A stretch of DNA of 64,000 nt from an uncultured Cohaesibacter sp. (lineage in GTDB: Bacteria; Pseudomonadota; Alphaproteobacteria; Rhizobiales; Cohaesibacteraceae): contig NZ_OY782764.1 of NCBI RefSeq assembly GCF_963678225.1, positions 3,539,001 to 3,603,000 on the forward strand, in the 5' to 3' direction. Under the pieces are notes generated by a model. That model saw nothing but the letters and a program-made list of their open reading frames with translations. It ran no database searches and was not told the DNA's origin. Shown piece by piece: positions 37,323 to 46,314 of the stretch (positions within the stretch are counted from its first letter, which is position 1; every line of letters begins with the position of its first letter). The translations under genes and the position numbers were made by a program.

Positions 37323-37355
37323 AACGGGAAGACGTCAAATAGACGCCTTCCCGTT
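37323..37355 (-). other. Stem-loop between dctP and dctQ
   Basis: AACGGGAAG (37323-37331) pairs with CTTCCCGTT (37347-37355), with an inner CGTC/GACG and a 5-nt loop. It lies 25 nt past the dctP stop on the transcribed strand, without a T-run. It is probably an mRNA-stabilising or partial-termination element that favours the binding protein. Confidence 0.65.
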
Positions 37356-37379
37356 GGACGTATTTTGCCGTCCGGAGCC

Positions 37380-38405
37380 TTATTCGGCGCCCATAAGTCC
37401 CTTTGATTCCAGATAGGCAATCAGAGTGTCATAAACCTTCTGAGAATAGGGAGATGCCTTGGCAGCTTCAGCCCACTGTTTCTTTGCGATGGAACGGAAC
37501 TTGGCGCGCTCCGCTGCTGGCCAGTCGTGAATCACAACATCGGAAGCGGAATTGGCAACGGCTGCCTGATCGCGTTCATTCAGTTTCTGGATCTGATATT
37601 GCGCAAAGTCCTTGGTAGCCTTGGCTACCTGTTCTTGCACATCTGCAGGCATGGAATCCCAAGTCGCCTTGTTGATACTGACCTCGATCAACGGCAGGGA
37701 ATGGAAGCCGGGATAAACCGGATGCTTGGCGATATCATGTAGACCTTGCGACTGGTTGGTCGAGAAGGTGTTGTAATCGGCCGCATCAATAACGCCTTTG
37801 TCGAGTGAAGTGAACACTTCCGACCCGGGCAGGTTAACCGGCGCGGCTCCTGCAGCGGCAAAAACTTTCTGCACCATACCTTCCGGCGCACGAAGTTTGA
37901 GGCCCTTCAGATCGTCGACACCATCAAGAGGCACCTTGGACACGAAAGCTTCCAGACCAGGAGTGGTCGGGCCGATAAAGTGAAGTCCATAAGGCTCAAG
38001 AATCTCGTTCATAAGTTCCTTGCCACCGCCGTTATAAACAAAGTCGAGCATCTGGTTCGGATCGGACCAAGCTCCGACAGGGTTGGCGATAAGACCGAGA
38101 GCCGGTTCCTTGCCCGCGAAATAAGATGTGTCTGTGAAGTGACCGTCGATAATCCCCGCAGCCACAGCATCCTGCGTTTCACTATGAGCGACGATGGTTT
38201 CAACAGGCATCATCTCGATGGTGACCTTACCGTCTGTTTGCTCTGCAACCATTTTGGCCCAGTCTTGCTGTAGTCCGAAATTGGGGTTGCCGGCCGGGTC
38301 TGATGACTGGAAGCGCAGAGCATAGTCTTGCGCAAAAGCACCAGAAGCCAATGCCACGATAGAGACGGCGCCAAGGGCTAGCGCGCGAACAGTAACAAGC
38401 TTCAT
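37380..38405 (-). CDS. dctP: TRAP transporter substrate-binding protein DctP (sugar acid system)
   Basis: This 341-residue periplasmic protein has a clear signal peptide (MKLVTVRALALGAVSIVALASGAFAQ). The conserved TRAP arginine is in LKGLKLRAPEGM, where it would bind the substrate carboxylate. It is first gene of the operon, divergent from a LacI regulator. Neighbouring genes imply a sugar-acid ligand (gluconate-like). Confidence 0.9.
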   Translation of the reverse strand: MKLVTVRALALGAVSIVALASGAFAQDYALRFQSSDPAGNPNFGLQQDWAKMVAEQTDGKVTIEMMPVETIVAHSETQDAVAAGIIDGHFTDTSYFAGKEPALGLIANPVGAWSDPNQMLDFVYNGGGKELMNEILEPYGLHFIGPTTPGLEAFVSKVPLDGVDDLKGLKLRAPEGMVQKVFAAAGAAPVNLPGSEVFTSLDKGVIDAADYNTFSTNQSQGLHDIAKHPVYPGFHSLPLIEVSINKATWDSMPADVQEQVAKATKDFAQYQIQKLNERDQAAVANSASDVVIHDWPAAERAKFRSIAKKQWAEAAKASPYSQKVYDTLIAYLESKGLMGAE

Positions 38406-38513
38406 TGTATGATTCCTCCCGTGAATCCTTAAATGGCTTTCCCATTCTGTGATGGGTAGGCAGGACTTTCCCTTCCTCCAAAGCGAATTGTCGTTGCCTC
38501 ATTGTCAGTGATA

Positions 38514-38531
38514 AATGATTGCGCAATCATT
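38514..38531. promoter_or_regulatory. LacI-type operator between dctP and its regulator
   Basis: AATGATTGCGCAATCATT is a perfect 18-bp palindrome with a central CG, in the 181-bp divergent gap. It is the obvious binding site for the neighbouring LacI/GntR-like protein. A second palindrome TGTCTATAGACA lies at 38547-38558. Confidence 0.7.
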
Positions 38532-38586
38532 AGTCAATCAACCAAATGTCTATAGACAGAAATACGCTATAAGTTATGATAAAGTC

Positions 38587-39630
38587 ATGGCTAAGAGACG
38601 ATCATCCTCATCTAGAAAACCGACACTTGTTGATGTAGCAAAAGCAGCAAATGTTAGTGCAATCACCGTTTCCCGAACCATTCGTTCGCCGGAACTCGTG
38701 TCACCACAGATGCGCATCAGGGTGGAGGCTGCAATAGAGAAGCTAGGGTACAGCCCAGACCCGGCTGCCTCTGCGCTTGCCTCCAAAGTCACACACAATA
38801 TTGGTTTGTTACTTCCATCCCTGACCAACACTGTGTTCGAGGATGTGCTGGATGGTATTTATGAAGTCAGTGAAGAGACTCGGTTCTTTATTCAGATTGG
38901 CGATACCCGTTACAGCGCACTCAAGGAAGAAGCGCTGATTGGCACTTTTCTGCGCCAAAAACCGGCAGGGCTCATATTGACCGGCTTTGAACAGACAGAA
39001 AAAGCAAGAAAGATGCTGTCTACTGCAAACTGTCCGGTGGTTCAGATCATGGACTATGGCGGAACTCCGATCGATATGGCCGTGGGATTTGATCATGAAG
39101 CGGCAGGGTATAAAGCAGCAGCCCACCTAATCGAATGCGGGTATCGCAATCCGGGTTGTGTCGGAGCGCGGCTCGATGCCCGGTCTCGCCGGCGGCTGGA
39201 TGGATTCCGCAAAGCCTGCCAAGAGGCAAATCTTTGGGATGAACATAGAATGGTGACGACCCCCCAGTCATCTTCGGTGGGGCTCGGCCGTCATCTGCTT
39301 GAGGAAATGCTTTCAAGAGATGAAAGTATTGACGCTATCTTTTGCAACAACGATGACATCGGCATAGGTGTCCTTGTTGAGGCCCAGAGACGACTTATTT
39401 CAGTGCCTGATCAACTTGGTATTTGTAGCTTCCACGACATGGAAATGACCAAGCATATGCATCCGTCACTCACAGCCATAGCCACGCCTCGCTATGAGAT
39501 CGGCAAAATGGCATTTGAAATGCTGTTGGCTGAAATAGACCAACCTCAAAGCGTCAAGAAACGAATTGTGGACTCAGGCTTTGAGCTTAAAAAGCGATCA
39601 TCGACCAAAAATCCGGCGAGCTTATTTTAG
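38587..39630 (+). CDS. LacI-family regulator resembling gluconate repressor GntR
   Basis: This 347-residue regulator has a helix-turn-helix (LVDVAKAANVSAITVSRTI) and a sensor domain. Long stretches resemble E. coli GntR as I recall it: IGLLLPSLTNTVFEDVLDGI, VGFDHEAAGY, VGARLDARS, FCNNDDIGIG. This supports an aldonate such as gluconate as inducer and as substrate of the divergent TRAP operon. The ATG at 38587 is preferred; an in-frame ATG at 38515 lies inside the operator palindrome and cannot be the usual start. Confidence 0.85.
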   Translation: MAKRRSSSSRKPTLVDVAKAANVSAITVSRTIRSPELVSPQMRIRVEAAIEKLGYSPDPAASALASKVTHNIGLLLPSLTNTVFEDVLDGIYEVSEETRFFIQIGDTRYSALKEEALIGTFLRQKPAGLILTGFEQTEKARKMLSTANCPVVQIMDYGGTPIDMAVGFDHEAAGYKAAAHLIECGYRNPGCVGARLDARSRRRLDGFRKACQEANLWDEHRMVTTPQSSSVGLGRHLLEEMLSRDESIDAIFCNNDDIGIGVLVEAQRRLISVPDQLGICSFHDMEMTKHMHPSLTAIATPRYEIGKMAFEMLLAEIDQPQSVKKRIVDSGFELKKRSSTKNPASLF

Positions 39631-39667
39631 ACAAGTAAAGCGGCATGCGCGCTTTTTCTCCGCGCAA

Positions 39668-40561
39668 TCAATTCAGCAAATTCTCGATTGCCTTTTTAAA
39701 ACTGGCTTCGAATAAAGCTGAAGGGCCAGTCGGTCTTGCTTTTTCCAATCTGACCAACTGGTATGAGACTGACATTGCGGGCTCAAGTTTGAGAATCTTG
39801 ACTTTTGCAGATGAGGTTTTCGCCACAAGCGGATCGGTGATCGTAACACCCAGATTGGACGAGGCCAGCCGACAACCATTGGCCAATGACGCTTCAATGG
39901 AATTGCTCGTGTTGATGTCGGCCGCGTTGATCGTCTTTTCCAAAGAAAGGCGCAAGGGCGATGTTCTGCCCGGGAGAATGAGGCGTTCCTTTGAAAGATC
40001 TTCCATTGAGACGCTTTCTCTTTGCGCCAGCGGATGCTCTACAGCCACAACAGCAACAGCATCGCCTCTACCCAGCAACACGCTAAACAAGCCAGTCGGC
40101 ACATATTCGCTACAAATCAGACCGATATCATAATGTCTTAAGCTGACAAGATCCAAAACACGTTCAGTGCTTTCTGTATCGAAAATGACGCTTAAACGGG
40201 GATGCGCTGCAAGAACCTCAGGCAAAACGACAGAAGCACACAACTTGTTTAGCGAGCTCACTGTACCAAGACGAATGAACCCTTCGGATTCCGCATTTAT
40301 ATCCTGCGCAACACGAGAAATGTGATCGAGCCCTACAAAAACCCGCTCAACTTCGTGAAAAAGCTTAGACGCCTGTGTTCGGGGAACCAGTCTACCACGC
40401 ACCCGATTGAAAAGCAGAAAGCCGATTTCCGCCTCAAGATCCCGGATCAATCGGCTCACTGCTGGTTGGGTAATATTGAGGTTGGCGGCAGCGGCGCTGA
40501 TTGATCCTGCGATCATAACGGCGCGAAATGCCTCTATCTGGCGCTGTTGAATGTGATGCAT
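39668..40561 (-). CDS. LysR-family regulator of the nucleoside operon
   Basis: This is a LysR activator of about 297 residues. It has an N-terminal winged helix (QRQIEAFRAVMIAGSISAAA, TQPAVSRLIRDLE) and a substrate domain (about 90-295). The start at 40561 (MHHIQQRQIEAF) fits the family; a frame to 40588 adds nine residues. It is divergent from the ABC/nucleoside hydrolase operon and probably controls it. Confidence 0.85.
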   Translation of the reverse strand: MHHIQQRQIEAFRAVMIAGSISAAAANLNITQPAVSRLIRDLEAEIGFLLFNRVRGRLVPRTQASKLFHEVERVFVGLDHISRVAQDINAESEGFIRLGTVSSLNKLCASVVLPEVLAAHPRLSVIFDTESTERVLDLVSLRHYDIGLICSEYVPTGLFSVLLGRGDAVAVVAVEHPLAQRESVSMEDLSKERLILPGRTSPLRLSLEKTINAADINTSNSIEASLANGCRLASSNLGVTITDPLVAKTSSAKVKILKLEPAMSVSYQLVRLEKARPTGPSALFEASFKKAIENLLN

Positions 40562-40647
40562 AAATGGCAGCATATAACATTTCGGCATAGAGCGGCAAGA
40601 AAATTTGAATTGTGTTCTAGTGTTTTGCGGCGTTAGGCTGATCTTAC

Positions 40648-40671
40648 CCGGACACCGTGGAGGTGCTCCGG
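40648..40671 (+). promoter_or_regulatory. Leader hairpin of the nucleoside operon
   Basis: CCGGA-CACC-GTGGA-GGTG-c-TCCGG folds into a 9-bp stem with one bulge, 26 nt ahead of the binding-protein ATG. It may lie in the 5' leader and affect RNA stability or translation, or it may be a DNA site. Confidence 0.4.
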
Positions 40672-40696
40672 AACATAATTTTCGGGAGGAAAATAC

Positions 40697-42262
40697 ATGG
40701 TATCTAAACCATGCGTCGCGATGACACTCGCTGCAGGCTTGCTGGCAACCTGTTTCTCTGCCCCTGCAGCTCTTGCTGCTGATCTGAAGATCGGGATCGC
40801 CGGTTCACCAACATCAATGGACCCCCAGTTCTATGTTATTGGCACCAACAGTGCCATGGCACGCAATATCTTTGATGGACTGGTCAATCAGGATGATCGT
40901 CAGCAACTCAAACCCGCCCTTGCAACCGAATGGACTGCCGTTGACGACACGACCTGGCAGTTCCATTTGCGCGAAGGCGTAAAATTTCATGATGGATCAG
41001 ACTTCGATGCTGATGATGTTGTGGCCTCTATTGCTCGCGTAAAGCTGGCCTCGGAAAATAGCCCAAGCTCTTTCATGCCTTACGTGAAAGGCATCACTGC
41101 GGTTACGGCGATTGACCCGATGACGGTCGAATTCAAGACCGAAACAGCCATGCCGCTTCTGCCCAACAACCTGTCGCGCATTGCTATTTTGCCATCAGAA
41201 GAGGGGGAGACCCCAAGCTCTGAACTCAACACCGGTAAGGGCGTGATCGGTACTGGACCATTCAAATTCGTTAGCTGGATTCCGGATAGCACCATCGAGC
41301 TGGCACGCAATGATGACTATTGGGGCGACGTTTCGGAGTGGGATAATGTGACCTATAAGGTCTTTTCCAACCCGTCCGCTCGCGTTGCTTCTCTTCTCTC
41401 AGGCGATGTTGACATGATCGAGCAGGTGCCGCCTGCTGATATCGGAACGCTGGAGAATAAAGACGGCGTTGGCATCGTAAGCAACAGCTCCAACCGCGTC
41501 ATGTATCTGCATATGGATCAGGACCGCGATGATTCCCCATTCGCCAAGGGCCCAGATGGGCATAACCCGCTCAAGGATGTTCGCGTCCGCCATGGACTCT
41601 CTTTGGCCATCAATCGTCAGGCGATTATCGATCGCATCATGGACAAACAGGGTGTGCCCGCCGGTCAGCTGGTACCTGAAGGCTATACAGGTTATGTCGA
41701 TAGTCTGAAGCCGGATCCGTATGACCCCAAGAAAGCCAAGGAGTTGTTTGCAGAAGCAGGCTATCCTAATGGCTTTGATCTGACCTTCCATGCCTCCAAT
41801 GACCGCTATCCCAATGATAGCCTCGTTGCTCAGGCCATCGGACAGATGTTCACCCGTGTTGGCATCAATACAGACATCGTGACCCTGCCGAAAAGCGTTT
41901 ATTTCTCACGCGCTTCAGCGCTGGAATTCAGCTTTATCATGGGTGGCGCTGCCGTGGAAACCGGTGAAGCATCCGGCGTTCTGGGGCCTCTGCTTGAGAC
42001 CTACGGTGACAATTCCGGACGAGGAAACCGCGGTCGCTATAGCTCCAAGGCTTTCGATGAAGCCCTGCAGCGTGGCCGTAGCCTCCTGGATGCAGATGCG
42101 CGAGACGAAGCGCTGCAGGAAGCCATGAAAATCGCTATGGATGATATGGGTGTAATCCCTGTCTTCTTCCTGGCGCATACATGGGGGCTGGAAAACAGTC
42201 TGACCTACAAAGGCAGAACAGACGGCTATACGCTCGCAGCCAACGTCCATTCGGCCAAGTAA
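40697..42262 (+). CDS. ABC transporter binding protein, peptide/nickel class (family 5)
   Basis: This 521-residue family 5 solute-binding protein (DppA/OppA class) has a signal peptide (MVSKPCVAMTLAAGLLATCFSAPAALAAD). The family segments LREGVKFHDGSDFDADDVVASI, GTGPFKFVSW and VRHGLSLAINRQAII are present. The start is supported by GGGAGG 7 bp ahead. Although the class is best known for peptides, it is followed by nucleoside hydrolases and ribokinase, so a nucleoside or nucleoside-like ligand is inferred. No other family 5 binding protein is in the window. Confidence 0.88.
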   Translation: MVSKPCVAMTLAAGLLATCFSAPAALAADLKIGIAGSPTSMDPQFYVIGTNSAMARNIFDGLVNQDDRQQLKPALATEWTAVDDTTWQFHLREGVKFHDGSDFDADDVVASIARVKLASENSPSSFMPYVKGITAVTAIDPMTVEFKTETAMPLLPNNLSRIAILPSEEGETPSSELNTGKGVIGTGPFKFVSWIPDSTIELARNDDYWGDVSEWDNVTYKVFSNPSARVASLLSGDVDMIEQVPPADIGTLENKDGVGIVSNSSNRVMYLHMDQDRDDSPFAKGPDGHNPLKDVRVRHGLSLAINRQAIIDRIMDKQGVPAGQLVPEGYTGYVDSLKPDPYDPKKAKELFAEAGYPNGFDLTFHASNDRYPNDSLVAQAIGQMFTRVGINTDIVTLPKSVYFSRASALEFSFIMGGAAVETGEASGVLGPLLETYGDNSGRGNRGRYSSKAFDEALQRGRSLLDADARDEALQEAMKIAMDDMGVIPVFFLAHTWGLENSLTYKGRTDGYTLAANVHSAK

Positions 42263-42291
42263 TAATACCCCGCAGTAAGACCCCAAGAGCC

Positions 42292-42329
42292 AAGGGCGAA
42301 GCGGTGACATTCAGTCATCGCTTCGCCTT
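42292..42329 (+). other. Stem-loop after the binding-protein gene
   Basis: AAGGGCGAAGCGGTGAC-ATTCA-GTCATCGCTTCGCCTT forms a long stem with one G-T pair and one bulge, starting 30 nt past the stop. There is no T-run. It is a probable processing/stability element that separates binding-protein from downstream expression. Confidence 0.65.
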
Positions 42330-42346
42330 AACAGAGAGACTATGCC

Positions 42347-43324
42347 ATGTCTGCGAAGGCATCCCCGACCAAGAAGAAATCCATCATCATCGATTGCGAC
42401 CCCGGCGTTGATGATACGTTGGCCATCCTTTTCGCGCTGGGCTCTCCCGAGCTGGATGTAAAAGCGATTACCACCGTTTGCGGCAACGTGCCGCTTGAAG
42501 TCTGCACCAAAAATGCACTGAAGATACTGGAGCTTGCCGGTAGAACCGATATCCCAGTTCATGCGGGTTGCGATGGTCCGATGATCGGCGAGCCGATCTT
42601 TGGCAAATTTCACGGAGCAGGCGGGCTGGGCAAGCTGGTTTTACCTGATCCGGTGACGCAGCCTTCTCCCAAGCATGCGGTGGGTAAAATGGCAGAATTG
42701 TTGCGCGCAGCAAAAACCAACAATGAAAAACTGACCATCTGCACACTGGGGCCGATGACCAATCTGGCTCTGCTGATCAAGCTGCATCCTGAACTGCTTT
42801 CTTCAATCGAATGTGTTGTCTCTATGGGCGGCGCTTACCGGATTGCAGGCAACCGCACCCTGACATCGGAATTCAACATGCTGGCAGATCCCCACGCTGC
42901 CCGCATAGTCTATTCCGCAGGCCTTGAGTATGTCGCCCTTCCGCTTGATGCCACGCACCAGGCGATGACATCGCCCGAGCGGATCTCATGGTTTAAGGGC
43001 GGGGAGGCAGGTTCACCGCTCGCAGCGACTTATGAGCTCTTGAGCGGCTGGTCGCGCAACGATCCGCGTCGCTATGGCTCGGATGGCGGCCCCATGCATG
43101 ATCCTCTGGTAACCATCTATCTGGTTGCGCCACATCTGTTCCAGACCGAACTCGCAAAGGTCTTCGTCGAATGCGACAGCCAACTCTGCTATGGTCAGAC
43201 AGTGGCAGACTGGTACGGCCAAACCGGAGAAAAAGCGGATGCGCAAATCGTGCAGAAGGTAAATGCAGACGGTGTCTTCTCCATTCTGAGCGAGCGGATC
43301 AGATCGCTCTCCCAAGCAGGGTGA
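42347..43324 (+). CDS. Inosine-uridine-type nucleoside hydrolase 1
   Basis: This 325-residue enzyme of the nucleoside N-ribohydrolase family splits a ribonucleoside into ribose and base. The calcium/ribose motif is complete: Asp16-x-Asp18-Pro-Gly-x-Asp22-Asp23 in IIIDCDPGVDD. The second metal/active site segment is GGPMHDPLVTIYLV, and the TLGPMTNLAL and EFNMLADPHAA segments are also typical. A hydrophilic N-terminus without signal peptide indicates cytoplasmic action after uptake. Base preference cannot be read from sequence. Confidence 0.9.
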   Translation: MSAKASPTKKKSIIIDCDPGVDDTLAILFALGSPELDVKAITTVCGNVPLEVCTKNALKILELAGRTDIPVHAGCDGPMIGEPIFGKFHGAGGLGKLVLPDPVTQPSPKHAVGKMAELLRAAKTNNEKLTICTLGPMTNLALLIKLHPELLSSIECVVSMGGAYRIAGNRTLTSEFNMLADPHAARIVYSAGLEYVALPLDATHQAMTSPERISWFKGGEAGSPLAATYELLSGWSRNDPRRYGSDGGPMHDPLVTIYLVAPHLFQTELAKVFVECDSQLCYGQTVADWYGQTGEKADAQIVQKVNADGVFSILSERIRSLSQAG

Positions 43325-43328
43325 AGTG

Positions 43329-44375
43329 ATGAGCAAACGGATATTCCTTTCTTCGGACCCCGGTATCGATGACATGGCAGCTATCCTGTTTGCCCTTGCA
43401 GACAGAGACATAGACCTCATCGGCATAGGCGCCGTGGCTGGCAATGTTGCCATGGAAACGGCACTGGAGAATGCACGCTTCACATGCGCGCTGGCCGCAT
43501 CCTCTCGCGAGGTGCCGTGCTACGACGGCTCTGGCGGCCCAATATTGCGCGACCAGATTTTTGGTGCACACAAGGCGCTCGGCTCTTTTCGCGATCATCT
43601 CAAAGATCTGTCCGCCCATTTGCCATCGCTTGACCCCGCCAATATTGTGCCCGAGCAAACTGCGGCTGAGGTCATGGCCGAGGCCATTCGCGATGCTGCT
43701 CAGAGGCAAGAGCCTGTAAACCTTGTCGTAACCGGGCCGATGACGGATGTTGCTCTAGCCATAAAGCTAGCAGGCAAGTCAAACTGTCAGACAGGGATCA
43801 AAACCATCGTTGCCATGGGTGGTGCGTTCAAAACCCTTGGCAATCGTGCTCCTTATGCTGAAATGAACATGTTGAGTGATCCTCATGCAGCCCGCATTGT
43901 CTGCGAAAGCAATATCAGGCTTATACTCTTTCCTCTGGATGTTACGTGGCAGTGCCGATTGACACATCAGGATCTTGAGCAGATGGAAAGGGAAGCGGGG
44001 TTGATCGGTAAGGTATTCTCAAAACTCTTCCAAGTCAGTGATCGCGAAAATCCTTCGCTATATGGCGGACCGGGCGGACCGGTGCATGATCTTCTGCCCG
44101 TTGTCTGGCTTGTGGCAGATGCTTTATTCGAAGGCCGCAACGCTCTCGTTTCGGTCGCTACCGGTCCTGAGCTGGCAGGCCATACCAGTCGATTACAACA
44201 AAAATTACATGATGAAGAGGGGTCCCCATTGCCTCATTTCATCGTTGAGGGCGTGAACCGCGACGCTGTACTGGCGCTGTTTCTCGACCGTTTGAAATCG
44301 CTCGCAAATGGGCTGAACGGGGCCGAAACCAGCGCCCCTTGCAATAAAACAAACAGGGAGGAAGACCTGCAATGA
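43329..44375 (+). CDS. Nucleoside hydrolase 2 with altered metal motif
   Basis: This is a second nucleoside hydrolase (348 aa from the ATG at 43329; a GTG at 43326 is also possible), starting 4 bp after the first. The motif reads LSSDPGIDD: Asp10, Asp14 and Asp15 are kept, but the usual first Asp (position 8) is Ser. The C-terminal GGPVHDLLPVVWLV segment is retained. It is clearly not a recent duplicate of gene 1. It may have a different nucleoside range. Its stop overlaps the permease start (ATGA). Confidence 0.88.
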   Translation: MSKRIFLSSDPGIDDMAAILFALADRDIDLIGIGAVAGNVAMETALENARFTCALAASSREVPCYDGSGGPILRDQIFGAHKALGSFRDHLKDLSAHLPSLDPANIVPEQTAAEVMAEAIRDAAQRQEPVNLVVTGPMTDVALAIKLAGKSNCQTGIKTIVAMGGAFKTLGNRAPYAEMNMLSDPHAARIVCESNIRLILFPLDVTWQCRLTHQDLEQMEREAGLIGKVFSKLFQVSDRENPSLYGGPGGPVHDLLPVVWLVADALFEGRNALVSVATGPELAGHTSRLQQKLHDEEGSPLPHFIVEGVNRDAVLALFLDRLKSLANGLNGAETSAPCNKTNREEDLQ

Positions 44376-45349
44376 CAGCTTATCTTCTTCGCCGTGGCGG
44401 ACAGACCCTTCTCACCTTACTGGTGATGTCAATCCTCGTCTTCGTTGGCGTGTATCTGGTTGGCAACCCGGTGGATGTCATGATCTCCGCAACGGCAACG
44501 CCCCAAGAACGCGCCGAACTGATCGTGCGCATGGGACTTGACCAGCCGGTCTGGGTGCAATATTGGCACTTCCTCAAAGGAGCGCTATCGGGTGATTTGG
44601 GAAATTCCTTTCTCTATAACCGCCCCGCGCTGGGCCTCATTTTCGAGCGCATGCCCGCCACTCTGGAACTGGCCTTCAGCGCCCTGTTTCTCGGGTTGGT
44701 CTTTGGCATCCCGCTTGGCGTGATTGCCGGCCTACGTCCATCGAAGCCGGAATCGCGCGGCATTATGGCTTTTTCTATCCTTGGTTTCTCGCTGCCCACT
44801 TTCTGGGTCGGGCTGATGATGATCCTGCTCTTTGCTGTCAAACTTGATATCCTGCCAGCCTCAGGCCGTGGAGAGACAATCAATGTCCTGGGTGTGCCAT
44901 TGAGTATCTTCACCACCGACGGCCTATCCCATATCTTCCTGCCTGCGCTCAATCTGGCCCTGTTCAAGATATCGCTTGTCATCCGCCTGACCCGAGCAGG
45001 CGTATCCGAAGCCTTGCAGTCTGAATATGTGCGCTTCGCGCGGGCCAAGGGGGTGAGCGAGTGGCGGATCGTCTTCTTGCATGTTTTGAAGAACACGCTC
45101 ATTCCACTCATCACCGTCGTCGGTCTGGAACTTGGCGCTTTGATTGCCTTTGCCGTGGTTACCGAAACCATCTTTTCATGGCCCGGAATGGGCAAACTGA
45201 TCATCGATGCCATCACGACGCTCGATCGCCCGGTTATTCTCGCTTACCTGATGATTACGGTGCTCATGTTTACAGTGATCAACCTGATCGTGGACCTGAC
45301 CTATACGCTGGTTGACCCACGCGTTAAAATCGATGGGGGATCAGAATGA
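44372..45349 (+). CDS. ABC transporter permease, DppB class
   Basis: This 325-residue inner-membrane permease of the peptide/nickel class has about six spans (YLLRRGGQTLLTLLVMSILVF at the start). The signature DppB segments include GDLGNSFLYNRPALGLI and the ATPase-docking loop YVRFARAKGVSEWRIVFLHVLKN. It overlaps both its neighbours by 4 bp. Confidence 0.92.
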   Translation: MTAYLLRRGGQTLLTLLVMSILVFVGVYLVGNPVDVMISATATPQERAELIVRMGLDQPVWVQYWHFLKGALSGDLGNSFLYNRPALGLIFERMPATLELAFSALFLGLVFGIPLGVIAGLRPSKPESRGIMAFSILGFSLPTFWVGLMMILLFAVKLDILPASGRGETINVLGVPLSIFTTDGLSHIFLPALNLALFKISLVIRLTRAGVSEALQSEYVRFARAKGVSEWRIVFLHVLKNTLIPLITVVGLELGALIAFAVVTETIFSWPGMGKLIIDAITTLDRPVILAYLMITVLMFTVINLIVDLTYTLVDPRVKIDGGSE

Positions 45350-46311
45350 CCGATATGACCAGCAACATGAACGCATCGGGCCCGTCTGAAGACCTTGCCG
45401 CCCAGATTGCCGCGGCCAACAGCTTCCCGCCCGAGCCACCTGCGCGGCCCATTCGCAGCGCCATCAAGCGCGTATTGACAGACCCCTTGGGTCTTGTGGG
45501 TACAGTGATTGTTGTGGTGATGCTTCTGGCCGCTCTCTGCGCCCATTGGATTGCACCGCAAAACCCTTATGATCTGGCAGTGCTGGATATCCTGGATAAC
45601 CGCCTGCCGCCCGGCTCGGAGAGCTTTTCGGGCATGACCTATTGGCTGGGGACGGACGATCAGGGGCGCGACCTTTATAGTGCCATTCTCTATGGTCTAA
45701 GGACCAGTATCTTCGTTGGCATTGCCTCTGCAGGTATCGCGCTGGTGATTGGCTCTGTGATGGGGCTCATTAGCGCCTATTTTGGCGGTCGCACCGACAC
45801 CCTGGTTATGCGTCTGGTCGACATCCAGCTCAGCTTTCCTCCCATTTTGGTGGCGCTTATTCTGCTGGCCATTCTGGGACAGGGCGTTGACAAGATCATC
45901 GTCGCCTTGGTTGTGACCCAATGGGCCTATTATGCTCGAACCGTGCGCGGCGCGGCGCTTGTGGAGCGCGGGCGAACCTATGTGGACGCGGCCCGCTGTC
46001 TGGCCCTGCCTTCGCGCATGGTGACGATGAATCACATTTTGCCAAACTGTCTGCCGCCGTTGATCGTTGTTGCTACCATGCGTGTGGCCTATGCGGTCAG
46101 TCTGGAAGCCACTCTGTCCTTCCTAGGCATTGGTTTGCCGGTGACTGAGCCGTCGCTTGGTCTGCTCATTTCGAACGGCAACAAATATATGCTCTCTGGT
46201 GACTGGTGGATTTCAGTCTTCCCCGGCGTGGCCCTGTTGTTGCTGATCGTCGGCATCAACCTTGTTGGCGACCGCCTGCGCGATGTGCTCAATCCCAAGT
46301 TCAAGGACTAG
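45346..46311 (+). CDS. ABC transporter permease, DppC class
   Basis: This 321-residue permease has a hydrophilic N-terminal tail of about 45 residues, then six spans. It shows the DppC features HWIAPQNPYDL, LGTDDQGRDLYSAILYGLRTS and the EAA-type loop YVDAARCLALPSRMVTMNHILPN. It pairs with the DppB-class permease. Confidence 0.92.
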   Translation: MTDMTSNMNASGPSEDLAAQIAAANSFPPEPPARPIRSAIKRVLTDPLGLVGTVIVVVMLLAALCAHWIAPQNPYDLAVLDILDNRLPPGSESFSGMTYWLGTDDQGRDLYSAILYGLRTSIFVGIASAGIALVIGSVMGLISAYFGGRTDTLVMRLVDIQLSFPPILVALILLAILGQGVDKIIVALVVTQWAYYARTVRGAALVERGRTYVDAARCLALPSRMVTMNHILPNCLPPLIVVATMRVAYAVSLEATLSFLGIGLPVTEPSLGLLISNGNKYMLSGDWWISVFPGVALLLLIVGINLVGDRLRDVLNPKFKD

Positions 46312-46314
46312 ATC

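Noticed and set aside
38515-38586. Upstream ATG of the GntR-like regulator
   Set aside because: It falls within the 18-bp operator palindrome, and the added residues are unlike the family; the ATG at 38587 gives a normal start.
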